From positions 5,213,001 to 5,277,000 of the forward strand of contig OY727095.1 in NCBI GenBank assembly GCA_963402885.1: a stretch of 64,000 nucleotides of DNA, written 5' to 3'. Of the stretch, positions 10,401 to 22,000 are shown one piece after another. Numbering within the stretch: position 1 is the first letter of the stretch; every line of letters starts with the position of its first letter. Under the pieces are notes generated by a model. The model searched no databases, was not told the origin of the DNA, and saw only the letters and a program-made list of their open reading frames with translations. The position numbers and the translations under genes are program-made. This DNA comes from Antedon bifida (taxonomy: Eukaryota > Echinodermata > Crinoidea > Comatulida > Antedonidae).

Positions 10401-12540
10401 AAAAATTGCCATTTTTCGACCCTTTTATTTTTTGTTATAAATAGTTACTATAGCATAATAAACATGCGCAGAGTCGAATATTAAGTTCTGCGCATGTCAA
10501 TTATGCTATAGTAACCAGTTTTATCTAAAAATAAAAAGGTCGAAAATTGGCCATTTTCTGAAAAATCCTTGTACTATAGTACAGGGAAATTTTCGAAAAA
10601 TTGCCATTTTTTGACCCTTTTATTTTTTGTTATAAATAGTTACTATAGCATAATAAACATGCGCAGAGTCGAATATTAGGTTCTGCGCATGTCAATTATG
10701 CTATAGTAACCAGTTTTATCTAAAAATAAAAAGGTCGAAAATTGGCCATTTTCTGAAAAAATCCCTGTACTATAAATAGTACAGGAAAATTTTCGAAAAA
10801 TTGCCATTTTTCGACCCTTTTATTTTTTGTTATAAATAGTTACTATAGCATAATAAACATGCGCAGAGTCGAATATTAAGTTCTGCGCATGTCAATTATG
10901 CTATAGTAACCAGTTTTATCTAAAAATAAAAAGGTCGAAAATTGGCCATTTTCTGAAAAATCCTTGTACTATAGTACAGGGAAATTTTCGAAAAATTGCC
11001 ATTTTTTGACCCTTTTATTTTTTGTTATAAATAGTTACTATAGCATAATAAACATGCGCAGAGTCGAATATTAGGTTCTGCGCATGTCAATTATGCTATA
11101 GTAACCAGTTTTATCTAAAAATAAAAAGGTCGAAAATTGGCCATTTTCTGAAAAAATCCCTGTACTATAGTACAGGAAAATTTTCGAAAAATTGCCATTT
11201 TTCGACACTTTTATTTTTTGTTATAAATAGTTACTATAGCATAATAAACATGCGCAGAGTCGAATATTAAGTTCTGCGCATGTCAATTATGCTATAGTAA
11301 CCAGTTTTATCTAAAAATAAAAAGGTCGAAAATTGGCCATTTTCTGAAAAATCCTTGTACTATAGTACAGGGAAATTTTCGAAAAATTGCCATTTTTTGA
11401 CCCTTTTATTTTTTGTTATAAATAGTTACTATAGCATAATAAACATGCGCAGAGTCGAATATTAGGTTCTGCGCATGTCAATTATGCTATAGTAACCAGT
11501 TTTATCTAAAAATAAAAAGGTCGAAAATTGGCCATTTTCTGAAAAAATCCCTGTACTATAGTACAGGAAAATTTTAGAAAAATGGCCATTTTTCGACCCT
11601 TTTATTTTTTGTTATAAATAGTTACTATAGCATAATAAACATGCGCAGAGTCGAATATTAAGTTCTGCGCATGTCAATTATGCTATAGTAACCAGTTTTA
11701 TCTAAAAATAAAAAGGTCGAAAATTGGCCATTTTCTGAAAAATCCTTGTACTATAGTACAGGGAAATTTTCGAAAAATTGCCATTTTTTGACCCTTTTAT
11801 TTTTTGTTATAAATAGTTACTATAGCATAATAAACATGCGCAGAGTCGAATATTAGGTTCTGCGCATGTCAATTATGCTATAGTAACCAGTTTTATCTAA
11901 AAATAAAAAGGTCGAAAATTGGCCATTTTCTGAAAAAATCCCTGTACTATAGTACAGGAAAATTTTCGAAAAATTGCCATTTTTCGACCCTTTTATTTTT
12001 TTTTATAAATAGTTACTATAGCATAATAAACATGCGAAGAGTCGAATATTAAGTTCTGCGCATGTCAATTATGCTATAGTAACCAGTTTTATCTAAAAAT
12101 AAAAAGGTCGAAAATTGGCCATTTTCTGAAAAATCCTTGTACTATAGTACAGGGAAATTTTCGAAAAATTGCCATTTTTTGACCCTTTTATTTTTTGTTA
12201 TAAATAGTTACTATAGCATAATAAACATGCGCAGAGTCGAATATTAGGTTCTGCGCATGTCAATTATGCTATAGTAACCAGTTTTATCTAAAAATAAAAA
12301 GGTCGAAAATTGGCCATTTTCTGAAAAAATCCCTGTACTATAGTACAGGAAAATTTTCGAAAAATTGCCATTTTTCGACCCTTTTATTTTTTGTTATAAA
12401 TAGTTACTATAGCATAATAAACATGCGCAGAGTCGAATATTAGGTTCTGCGAATGTAAATTATGCTATAGTAACCAGTTTTGTCTATTTTTTGACATAAA
12501 TCGTTACTATAACATAATTCGAAAAATGGCCAAAATATCA
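7407..12540. repeat. Palindromic satellite array, ~195-bp units, about 26 copies
   Basis: The unit is built from two successive inverted repeats. Palindrome 1 (example 9468-9537) pairs TTACTATAGCATAA with TTATGCTATAGTAA and, inside it, ACATGCGCAGA with TCTGCGCATGT around a loop GTCGAATATTAAGT. Palindrome 2 is a ~100-base imperfect inverted repeat centred on GTACTATAGTAC, with arms running out through TGGCCATTTT and GGTCGAAAA to AAAATAAAAAGG / CCTTTTATTTT. I count about 26 copies of the GCGCAGA stem from 7949 to 12422. The first ~500 bases (7407-7920) hold only looser copies of palindrome 2. Open frames inside are by-products. No transposase is visible, and no target duplication is certain. 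Confidence 0.95.
9447..12470. repeat. Higher-order ~391-bp dimer section of the satellite
   Basis: Units alternate in length (195 and 196 bases) and in diagnostic variants. The A type has ATTAAGTTCTGCG with a following ATCCTTGTACTATAGTACAG, then GGAAA. The B type has ATTAGGTTCTGCG with ATCCCTGTACTATAGTACAG, then GAAAA. The order from 9487 is A,B,B,A,B,A,B,A,B,A,B,A,B,A,B,B, so most of the block was amplified as a dimer. Copies of the same type are almost identical, which implies recent expansion or homogenisation. Confidence 0.85.
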
Positions 12541-13920
12541 AGTATTTTGTTATTTTAAAGAGCTGTAGTAAATCACAAAATAATAACGTTTTATAATAGT
12601 TTATTCAGATGATTTAAACAATAATAAAGACAAGCATACATGAGAAAAAAGACCAACAAAACTGCAGCACAGCGCAACTATATACATGGCCAACAAAAGA
12701 ACAAAACAAACATGTATGTTTTGTAACGTCTTCAACAACAAAAATATACGTGGTTCTTTACAGAGCATTTTTCACACATCAATAGAAATAACAAAAGACT
12801 GAATATAATTAAACTACATAAGTAGTAGTAGTAGTAGAATAACTTCAAAATTTGTCAGTTTTCTTAATATATAAGCACTTATTCTTTGTCAAAAGTGCCA
12901 ATCTAATTACTACCCTGTTTGTTTATTTGCTTAAACGTTTCTTTATCTAAAATCAACTTCGGTTTAAATCAATGAAGAAAATCTAAACCAATAATGTTAT
13001 ACAAGATTAAATATTATTTAAGCTTAATAGTTATCTGAAGGCAGATATGGTCAAAATATTGATAATTACTTCAATTAATTTTGATAAAAAGTTCTGTATT
13101 TAAAAACATTAAAAACGAATACTACATACTGCTTGTTACCCTGCAAGGTCTTTCTTACAGACATTCCCATGTCTACCTCCAAATCACTACCCACTTGATT
13201 ACCGTAACCCCCCCACCCCAACCATACCCCCTCACAAACCATAATTGGAATTGAACATACAAATTATATTACAATATATTTAACTACATAAGATACAATA
13301 AAACAGTAGGGCAAATATAGTACAAGAAACCTTAGAAAAAGTGGATATGCATACAGCTATTATAATCTATACTAAATAACAATCGCGACATGATTATTAT
13401 TATTAACAAATTGTCTTTCTAAAAGAGAATATTTAAAAAGTGTAATGTGTAGCATTTAATGCTATGAAGTATGGTATCTTAAACTCAAGAGAGGATACAC
13501 AATCCTGTATTATCAAATTGAAAAAAAAACATACTAGGCCTATCTAAACCAAGAATTTGTTTTCTCCCTGAATTTATCGCAAAATACACATTAATAAAAC
13601 CTAATCAAAAACACATCTTCAATGTATATATACAATTTCATACAGATTTGGTCATGAATTCAATTGCAACATTAAAACGTACATTTGTAATAATGTTATT
13701 AATGTTATTGTCTTCTAAATCATAAAAGTCTTCAGCAGAATTGGAAGACTTTAGCAATTCAATTTTATTATTTATTAAAATGTTTTAATTTTTTATTTAA
13801 GTCAGTTTATATAACATAAAAAGAATACAATTTTAATAATATAGTAATTTACATACAAGTGTCATAAAGCATCATAAATATATTGTGTGAAGTTACTATT
13901 ATCTGGTGCAAAAAAAAGTA
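12541..13920. other. Intergenic DNA without recognised gene
   Basis: This is AT-rich sequence with no long open frame. A short GTA/TAG microsatellite lies at about 12820-12837 and a C-rich patch near 13208-13230. Nothing else was recognised. Confidence 0.6.
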
Positions 13921-14198
13921 TTAAAGATATATTGTCCCCCTGAAAAAATAATTAAAACAATTCACATACCGTAATAGTTGGATTGAAAACAATATTATTT
14001 AACTGAAAAAAACCCTTTAATTTAAAGCAAGAAATAGTCAAATTTAACAGTTTATTTTGTCTTTTTATAACTGAAAACATTACATTTTTTGTTTCAAAGG
14101 AAATGAATAACTTTATTAAAACTGCTAAAGGGCTTATTTTAAAGTATGATTTTATTCATCTTCATTTTTCATGTTTTTGGGGGACAATACATCTTTAA
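13921..14198. mobile_element. MITE, TTAAAGAT-ATTGTCC family, copy 1
   Basis: Terminal inverted repeats TTAAAGATATATTGTCCCCC (left) and GGGGGACAATACATCTTTAA (right) bound 278 bases. The interior shares words with the copies at 21816 and 47426, including AACTTTATTAAAACTGC and CAGTTTATTTTGTCTTTTTA. There is no coding capacity, so it would depend on a transposase from elsewhere. Superfamily is not clear because no target duplication could be fixed. Confidence 0.85.
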
Positions 14199-14749
14199 AA
14201 ATTAGTTGAAAAATAAACTTATAAATACTAAACACACTACTAAGTGAGATTCCTTAGCTGTTGATTTATAAATCGGTTGTCGATATTCTGAAATTAAAAC
14301 ATAAATCAGGAAATCGTTGTCCAGGCTTGATTCCTGGCAAGAGGTACTGCAGCACAGGTGAACAGAATTAGAATGGAAGAATTGTAAACCATCTCATAAA
14401 AGTATTATTGTTATTGATACTGGATTGTCACCACCTCCATACAGGCAATTGGTACGACTTTTTAAAATAATATTGTTATTTTTTCATTACAAAATTTGGT
14501 CACCAGTTTCTCTTATTAAGTAAAACAACAAGATTCTTTGTTTTTAAAAAATTAAACACCTATCATGGATATTTAAAATAATATTGGTTATATATAATTA
14601 ACATGAATACATAGACTGGGAAGCATTTTACAAAAATAAAGCCAACATCCATAAATTTATGTTCCATTTCAATCCAAAGTATTTTTTTCCAAGCCAATAT
14701 TTACAGTTGACTCATGAGCCGTCTTCCAACATGCAAATTTCATTTCAAA

Positions 14750-14945
14750 CGTTATTTCACTTAAGTGCAATTAGAACTTTGTTATTTCACCTAAGTACCA
14801 ATTATAGATATCTACTATCATACATAAGTACAAATAGAAGTTTGATATTTCACTTAAGTACCAATAGACATCTACTATTACACTTAGGTACAAATAGGAG
14901 TTTGCTATTTTACCGAAGTACCAATAGACATACAATTCACTTTAA
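14750..14945. repeat. 30-bp minisatellite with 60-bp alternation
   Basis: Units such as TATTTCACTTAAGTACCAAT plus AGACATCTAC repeat six to seven times. Successive units alternate between an ending like AGAAGTTTG and one like AGACATCTAC, giving a 60-bp higher-order period. Because 30 is divisible by three, one frame stays open and gives a repeating HLSTNR-like peptide. I regard that as an artefact. Confidence 0.8.
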
Positions 14946-15416
14946 GTAAGTTTGCTATGCCACTTAAGCAGAAATAGTTGATCAAAATTCTGGTAAGTAA
15001 ATGAGGTATAAAATTAGTTAAACTTTATTTTATCCTGACAAATTAATGGCTTAAAAATGTTCTACCATTAAAACATGTCTGAAAACTATTTGCTATTAAT
15101 TATACATCTGAGCATTAGTAATGTATAATCACATGGAATTGTATGTAAACAACTCATGTTGCTAACATGGAAATGTTTCTTTTGTTAATGTCTGATGAAT
15201 GTCTAATATAAGATTTTAATAATACCAATAATACATAATAAAAAAATATTATAACAACACTTTAATCATTGGTCTAACCTAACCTTAAATTACCATAGTA
15301 ACACACCAAATATATTCTAAACATACTGATCTGACAAAACTAACTTTAAAGTTTGTAAAAAATACACATAGGGTTATGTTTAATGTTCGGTTGTATGTTA
15401 CATGTTTTGCAAAACA

Positions 15417-15468
15417 ATCATCAACATCATAATCATCAACATCATAATCATCATCATCATCATCATCT
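15417..15468. repeat. ATC/CAT trinucleotide microsatellite
   Basis: This is a run of ATCATCAACATCATA-type units ending in a purer (ATC)n tract. Confidence 0.85.
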
Positions 15469-15972
15469 CCTCTACCAGTGCTTTGGCATACCTACACTCA
15501 CACACATCTTCATATATCATGGAATCAACCAGAACACAAAAAAATATGTTTTACTATTTCAAATGCAGCAAATCATTGTGCCCTTTTTGTGCCCTTTTTG
15601 TTCATGCGTCCAGTAAAATCATGCTCAGTATTATCTTGTATAAAATTGTTCTGTATATTTTCTAATAACTTAATTCTAAATGTCCAGAATACAATGCGAG
15701 AATATAAAAACATTTTCCTAAAAATCTCATTGCTAATATTCACCCTCCCATCCCAATGTCACATGACTGACCACATGTCTGCTCACATGATCAGGTGATC
15801 CACATCTGTTGAAGACAATGTTATTTCAGAATTTGTTCATATTGGCTGCGTCGTCATCACTACTTTTTATTTGTGAGCTCCAGAAAAAACGTTGTCACAA
15901 CTAAGTCTATACAGTAGTTCCTTTTCCTGATTTATAAATGTTTTTTTTTTCATATATTTTTGTATATTTCAG

Positions 15973-16082
15973 CTATTTTGGTGGGCTATCGATATGACTG
16001 CTATATGAGCCACTGCATGTGGGTAAAGCAAATGGACCGCCCACTCCACAGAACGACGGCGGCGACATCATAGCAGTATTCC
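15973..16082 (-). CDS. EBF: COE/EBF terminal coding exon
   Basis: The acceptor TTTTTATTTAACAG precedes 16082 and the stop TAG is at 15975-15973. Two bases complete a Gly codon started at 17683, and 35 residues follow: [20 protein letters not shown] then [15 protein letters not shown]. Phase and Ser/Pro/Gly content fit a COE tail. The ending differs from the GMIVPPM-like end I recall for vertebrate EBF1, so this exon is assigned with less certainty than the others. Confidence 0.8.
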
Positions 16083-19000
16083 CTGTTAAATAAAAACACA
16101 TTTATTAAGAATTATGAATTGAAAAATATTATTTCTATTTAATATCCTGAAACCAAACATAAAATATTTGTGACAACAATATTCTGGCAGAATAAAATTG
16201 TGTAAACATTTTTTTTTGCTCGAAATTATAATTATTTCAAAGAGCATGGTTGTATTTTTCAAACCCATTTCAATGAATGTTTACTCAGATTTGTCAAACG
16301 TGTTAGCAACTGCCATGCATATTTTACGAAAAGCTTGCGGAAAGATTTTAAAAACTTCTTTTGCCAACTTACTTAAAATTTCTAATTTCTTAATTTATTT
16401 AACTATAAAATATTTAAAAGTATTGTAAAAATGTAGTTTATGAATCTATCCTATTATTAAAATTATTAATAATTCTAAATTATTAAACATTTTTGTTTGC
16501 AGTTTTAAAAGAAAAAAAAGGAGAATTAACTAACTTCTGTTTCCTATTGTTTCGCTTCACCAGGACCACGACCATGTTTTCCCTTTAAGAATGATAAAAT
16601 AAATGAATTTTAGAAAAAAATTATCACTACCAACATGACTTACAAAATAACAATCATCAATTTAATTTCTATCAAGTAGCATTTTAATAACTAACTAAAT
16701 TTGATAGAATTGGCGCATGAAGAAAGAAAAAAGGAATAAAAATTCATTTATTTTTTTTCATAAAAACCTATTGGCCTAACCATCTTATCTTCAGATACTC
16801 ATTAAACCTATCTCCAATTGTTATGATATGATAGATGGCAATTATTTGACAGGCACAGAAGGTGACCTAATTACACCCATTAAACATAATCAAAGTTGTA
16901 TTGAAGATAGGAGGTGCAACAATGGAATTGTGGCGGTATGCTTTTGTTTTAAGAAAAAGCAAATAGCATTGAAATTAAAATGTGCTCATTAATATGAAGA
17001 CAAAACATGGAATGAGTGCGTGATCGGTGAAATGAAATTTTAATATATATCGATTGTATATTTATTTATATACACTTTGTGTTCATGTAGCGCCACCAAC
17101 AAAAATGCTCCACCCGCCAACTAAACTGAGAATTTTTTAAAAGCTTGTACAAACAGATTTCTGTCGTTTACACCAAAATTTATATACGTGTAATAATTAT
17201 TGAAAAAATTAATGATTAATAATACTATTGTTAACTTTGATATTGTTAATATTCTACTTCTAATAACACTACGATTAGTTAACTTGAGGAAAACAAACTA
17301 ACATTATAATTAAGTTTAGGTATTTGACATGTTATTCTAATAATCTATATTCTACTTTAATGTTCTAAAGTTATTTTAGGCACCATATCAAAAACATATT
17401 CATTTCTCATTCTGAATTTTGTTTAAAATTTTCCCAAAATACATGTGGAAACGAAAACATGTTTCAAATTTAAACACTGTTCTATGAATAGAACTAACGA
17501 CACCAAATCTGCAAAGAGGGAAATGTTAGTAAAAAATAAGGAAAGTGGGTTAAGGAAAATGTGAATAAGGTGATAAAAACATAAATCATGCAATGGTTAG
17601 CAAGCCACAGTGAAAGCAGGTGGAATGCAGGGTTAGAATAGAGGCATTTTGGATTGCAAAGACAGCTGCCGGTAAACCTCACCTTGATTAGTGCCAACAT
17701 TGGATGGGCTGGACGGACACCGAATAACCGGTGCAAAAGCACTCTTCTGTTTAACGGCCGTGATCATGTTGGCGGGCGAGAACGAGAATATCCCCGGAGT
17801 AGTTGCGTGCGTGGCCTGATTTTCGCCCGAACTGCTTGGGGTTTGGGGCGCAGTCGGTGAGGAAGGAATTACTGCTAGCGAAAGCAGAAAAGAAAAAGAA
17901 AAACAAAAAAATGTGTGTGTGGAAGTACAACAAAAGAGAGAATGTTTGAGCAAAAAAGTATGAATAACGTGTGAAGCAGAAATAAAAATAAAGAAAGCAG
18001 ACAAGAGCTGTAATATTGCCATTCACTTCGGTGGATAAATGCAACAACAACTTGAAAGTTGAACACACTTTCACTTGGATCGGGAGATAATATGATACAC
18101 AACAAAAAAGCAAGCATGTCAAAAAAAGTGGATTGTTTTAAGCGGAGAATTTAACCTTATTAAAAAAATTCTCTTCTGAACCGCATCTGAAGTGGCACTC
18201 ACACATTGAATATGTTCCCTTATTTATACACTGGTAATAACACATATTCATGCTTATGTATTTTAAAATTGATTTTTTTATCTACTGACTCTATGAACTG
18301 GATTGGGTAATTTGTATTTGCATATTAGTAAGAAGTAACCCATATGAGAATATAAATCAAATGGCAGTTGAGATCTTTGCGTTCCTGGGTTCATTCCTTA
18401 CCAGGGTTAAATAATAATGTTTGGGTGTGTGAAAATGAAACAGTAGACTTACTTGGTGCACCGTTGAAAATGCCCGGCGATGACGGTACTCCCATGTTGG
18501 AGAGCCCATTAGTCGGCCCATAGCCGTTCATTGCTGATGAGGAGTAGGAACCTGAGCTACCATTTGAATGAGTGGACAGACCAGATGGGTACCCTCTAGG
18601 TGACAGGGTCGTGGGTTGTACTCTTGAAAATCCTGGGCAAAGAGAAAAAAATAAACGTATAAAAACATATACATAATCAAAGAAAAATTAATATTATGTT
18701 ATTAGTTAATTAATAAATTTTAAATAAAAAACAGTAAACAAATGTAAAAATAGAAAAAAAAAAAATATTAATATTATAGCATACACAGTAGTTTAATAAA
18801 AAGTCATTATGATATTCCTCATGTTTTATTGATATAAAAATAACTCAAAATATTTGAAACAGGTAAGATAAAAAAACATGCAACAGCTGTTGAGAGAACA
18901 AGCCAAGGGAAAACACACAAGTCATTTCATGTTCTTTGTCTCTTTAATGAGGTTTTTATAACCAACAAAAATGTACAAAAGGTAGCTAAAATGTGTTTTA

Positions 19001-22000
19001 GTAGACCTGTCGTAGACAAACCTGATTGTTCGCTACTATCATGATGATCTGCTACGGACAGTTGGCTACCGAAGGGATGGTTAACCGGCATCAAACTACC
19101 GGAAACAGGAGGAGTGTTATTGATGGCTGGAGATCTCGGAGTACCTAGGCCTGGCAGTTGATTCCGTGGCATGCTGCTGTAAATCGCTTCAGCCAGGTCT
19201 GCCGCCCTCTTGAGAATAATTTCCTGTAAAATTAATGAGAAGCGCAATCTTCAGAAGGTGTATCAGATTTTTATGTTCATGTTTTCCGCAAAGAAGTCAA
19301 AGCGTATACGTCGTAAAATTGAACATTTGTTGTTAATGGGAAACTTTTGTTTGGCTCACATTCGTGGTTCCTAAACTATAAAAATAAATTTGTTTTCTAG
19401 TTTCACGAGTATATTCTTTCATAATCATAAACTATCTTTATTATACAGATATTGTTTCAAATATTTTGGTAGTATTCTTCACAAAACAAACAAGTTTAGA
19501 GTTGTCTTAAAGTTTGAATATTTGAAAGACATTCTATAAATCAAAAAATTTCATTTAAAAAATATAGATTTAACAAGTTTATTGTGTGAATGATTTAATA
19601 CCATTGATTAAATTTAAAGAAATTATCACTATAGCTGCAAAACCGACTTTAAAAAAAAACTGTTTAATAATTATCATAAATAAATAACAACGGAAAAAGC
19701 TTTATTTTGTCCGAAAATATTTTATTATAACTTTTAACTTTGCAGTATTTTTATTTTCGTATACTTGTTCCAATTTAATGCCTTGCTACTCATTTGCATA
19801 AGTAGAATAAAACACCTGTCTGTCCACTCACCTTTGGAAGTCTCTCTGGATCACCTGGATGACGAGGTACTAACTTACTAAGTCGTTGAAACCCGTAATC
19901 GATGGTTGGATCCGTTAATGACACGTACACAAACCTGCCTGGCGCTCCCTTACAAAACTGCTTGGATTTGTACGACAGTGTTACCTCAACCACACCCGGT
20001 ATGTGCCTAGGAGGCGTCTGTACACGGATGGCATGTGACGTGATTAACTGTAACAAAAATTATACAAAATATTAAAGTTTTGTATCTTAAGAGATTTGAA
20101 ATTTTTTCCAAACAAATGGCGTTATATTACTTTACGGTAGGTATCCTCTGATGAAAACTTCAAAAGTGAAACCAGGGAAGAGCTCTTCCCATGCAAAACA
20201 TTTGTTCCATTTCTCATTCATAAAACTACATCTTGTTCTACTATTTACAGTACATTATTATTACTATTTACACCATGGAGAAATAAGTTGGTTATATGGT
20301 TATACTACATATAATTTATCCATTCACTTTTTATTTTATCACATTCCTTTTTTAAAAATGAACCTTTTCAAAAAAAAAAGAATTCTACATAGTTCTATAG
20401 AAGGAGGAATATTGTGATATATCAGATGTTGTTATTCAGTCTCAATTGAAGGTTAATGAACAGTTTTGGTTGACAACACAAAGCACATTTGCCTGTTCCG
20501 GATGTTACCTCCAAAATTAGAACTACTTTGATGAAATCAGCGTTATCATAACATCATCTATCGTTAAAATATAATCCCAAATGATTTCGGTTTCCAAACA
20601 GATTATCTGCAGGCGTTCGGCTAATCTTAAAGAAACAATTGATAAACTTGTATTGATTGACAAATGAATTACCTCGCTCCAAACAATCATCGTCCCGAAC
20701 ACTACTTGTAAACCGTCAAAGAAGTTGTCTCCAACGATTATAACTGTAGCGCCACCATTGGTCCACCCTTCACTCGGACTTATAGCTTTGATGCAAGGAG
20801 TTGCTGAAAAGATGTCAAATTAATTTTGCTAAAAATGATTAATTAAAAACATAAATAATTTGTGCTTCACATCAATTAAATAAAACTCAGCGAGTTTAAT
20901 GTAAACAAAATAATAAAAAATTCACATACAAAATGCATCTGTTCAATAAAATTGTTTTTAAACAATAAAGAGAGAGTCAAGGAACGCGAGACATTTCTAT
21001 CAACTTTGTATTTTTTTAATATTTTTGTGATACAATTAACTTTGAAGAAACGCTGACAAGTTTATGTTGCACACAATGCTTGGTATGATTTAGAGACGCC
21101 AATAACGTATCGACTGAAGTCAATGTTTGAATCTTGAGCATCTTGAGTTGGAATTGTTCATTTTTGATGGTGATTAATGATTGCGACTGTTGTTGCAAAC
21201 ACTCTACACGCGACTGAGAATAACTCCCGTTGCTCTCCTCACGTGGGACATGTGTTGAGAATACTCGTACGTTGATGTACAACACTCGTATAAAAACAAT
21301 ATATATTAAATATTGGTAGCATTTGTAAAACATAAATATTGACATCCAAATATTATTTTGTATATAATTACAAAATATGGATACGAACTTCTCGACGAGA
21401 TGGAAATGATAATTTTCAAATCTAATGTAAAGTTTCAATTCAGTCTCCCGACTTCCAATTAATTACGATTGATTTTTCACTTAAACCACGCTAGCTAAAT
21501 TTTGGTGATGACGTACAAGAACGTGACTGACTTACCTCCTTCTGATGGATCCAAACGACGAGCTCGTCGGCCGTGTTTGGAGTTGTTGTGGACAAACATG
21601 TTATCAGAAACGGACAAAACATGGCCGTCGACATTTGGTGTTGTTGCGATAACAACCTACACATACAAAAAAAGATGAATTAAACATACAGTATTTTCCT
21701 TACACAAGATTAAAACTTTTTAGTACTGTAGATGTGTATGTTCTAATAAATACTATTTATCATTATCTAGTAATACTAGTATACTGTATTGGACAGTTTA
21801 TTATTTTGTTTTTATTTAAAGATGTATTGTCCTCCAAAAACATGAAAAATTAAGATGAATAAAATCAGACTTTAAATATGCCATTTTGCAGTTTTAATAA
21901 AGTTATTTGCTTCTGTTAAAAAAACAACCCAGACCAGACAATTTTTTGGTTTAAGTTACATTTTTTCAGGTGAAATATTTTTCCAGTTTTTGGTCAAAGT

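Larger units (their letters stand above)
14199..15972. other. Downstream flank or 3' UTR of the COE gene, with minisatellite and microsatellite
   Basis: This lies just 3' of the COE stop codon on the minus strand, and part may be its 3' UTR. A minus-strand AATAAA (TTTATT at 15866-15871) sits about 100 bases after the stop and is a weak candidate polyadenylation signal. It also contains the 30-bp minisatellite and the ATC repeat. Open frames at 15383-15798 overlap the microsatellite and are not credible genes. Confidence 0.5.

Noticed and set aside
7407..12540. CRISPR-like regular array
   Set aside because: The whole unit repeats, including the would-be spacers. There are no unique spacers and no cas genes, and the sequence is eukaryotic.
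14659..14949. 96-codon frame with a repeating HLSTNR-like peptide
   Set aside because: It is generated by a 30-bp minisatellite whose period is a multiple of three, with no gene context.
15383..15798. Overlapping frames with His-rich or Ile-rich runs
   Set aside because: They arise from the ATC microsatellite read in different frames.
17751..18122. Long minus-strand frames overlapping the COE exon 17683-17871
   Set aside because: They are either a shadow frame or an upstream extension through a pyrimidine-rich intron. Only the part after the acceptor has COE homology.
18362..18420. Second tRNA-derived SINE
   Set aside because: A B-box-like GGGTTCATTCC is present, but there is no clear A box or tail, so it is mentioned only as a possible remnant.
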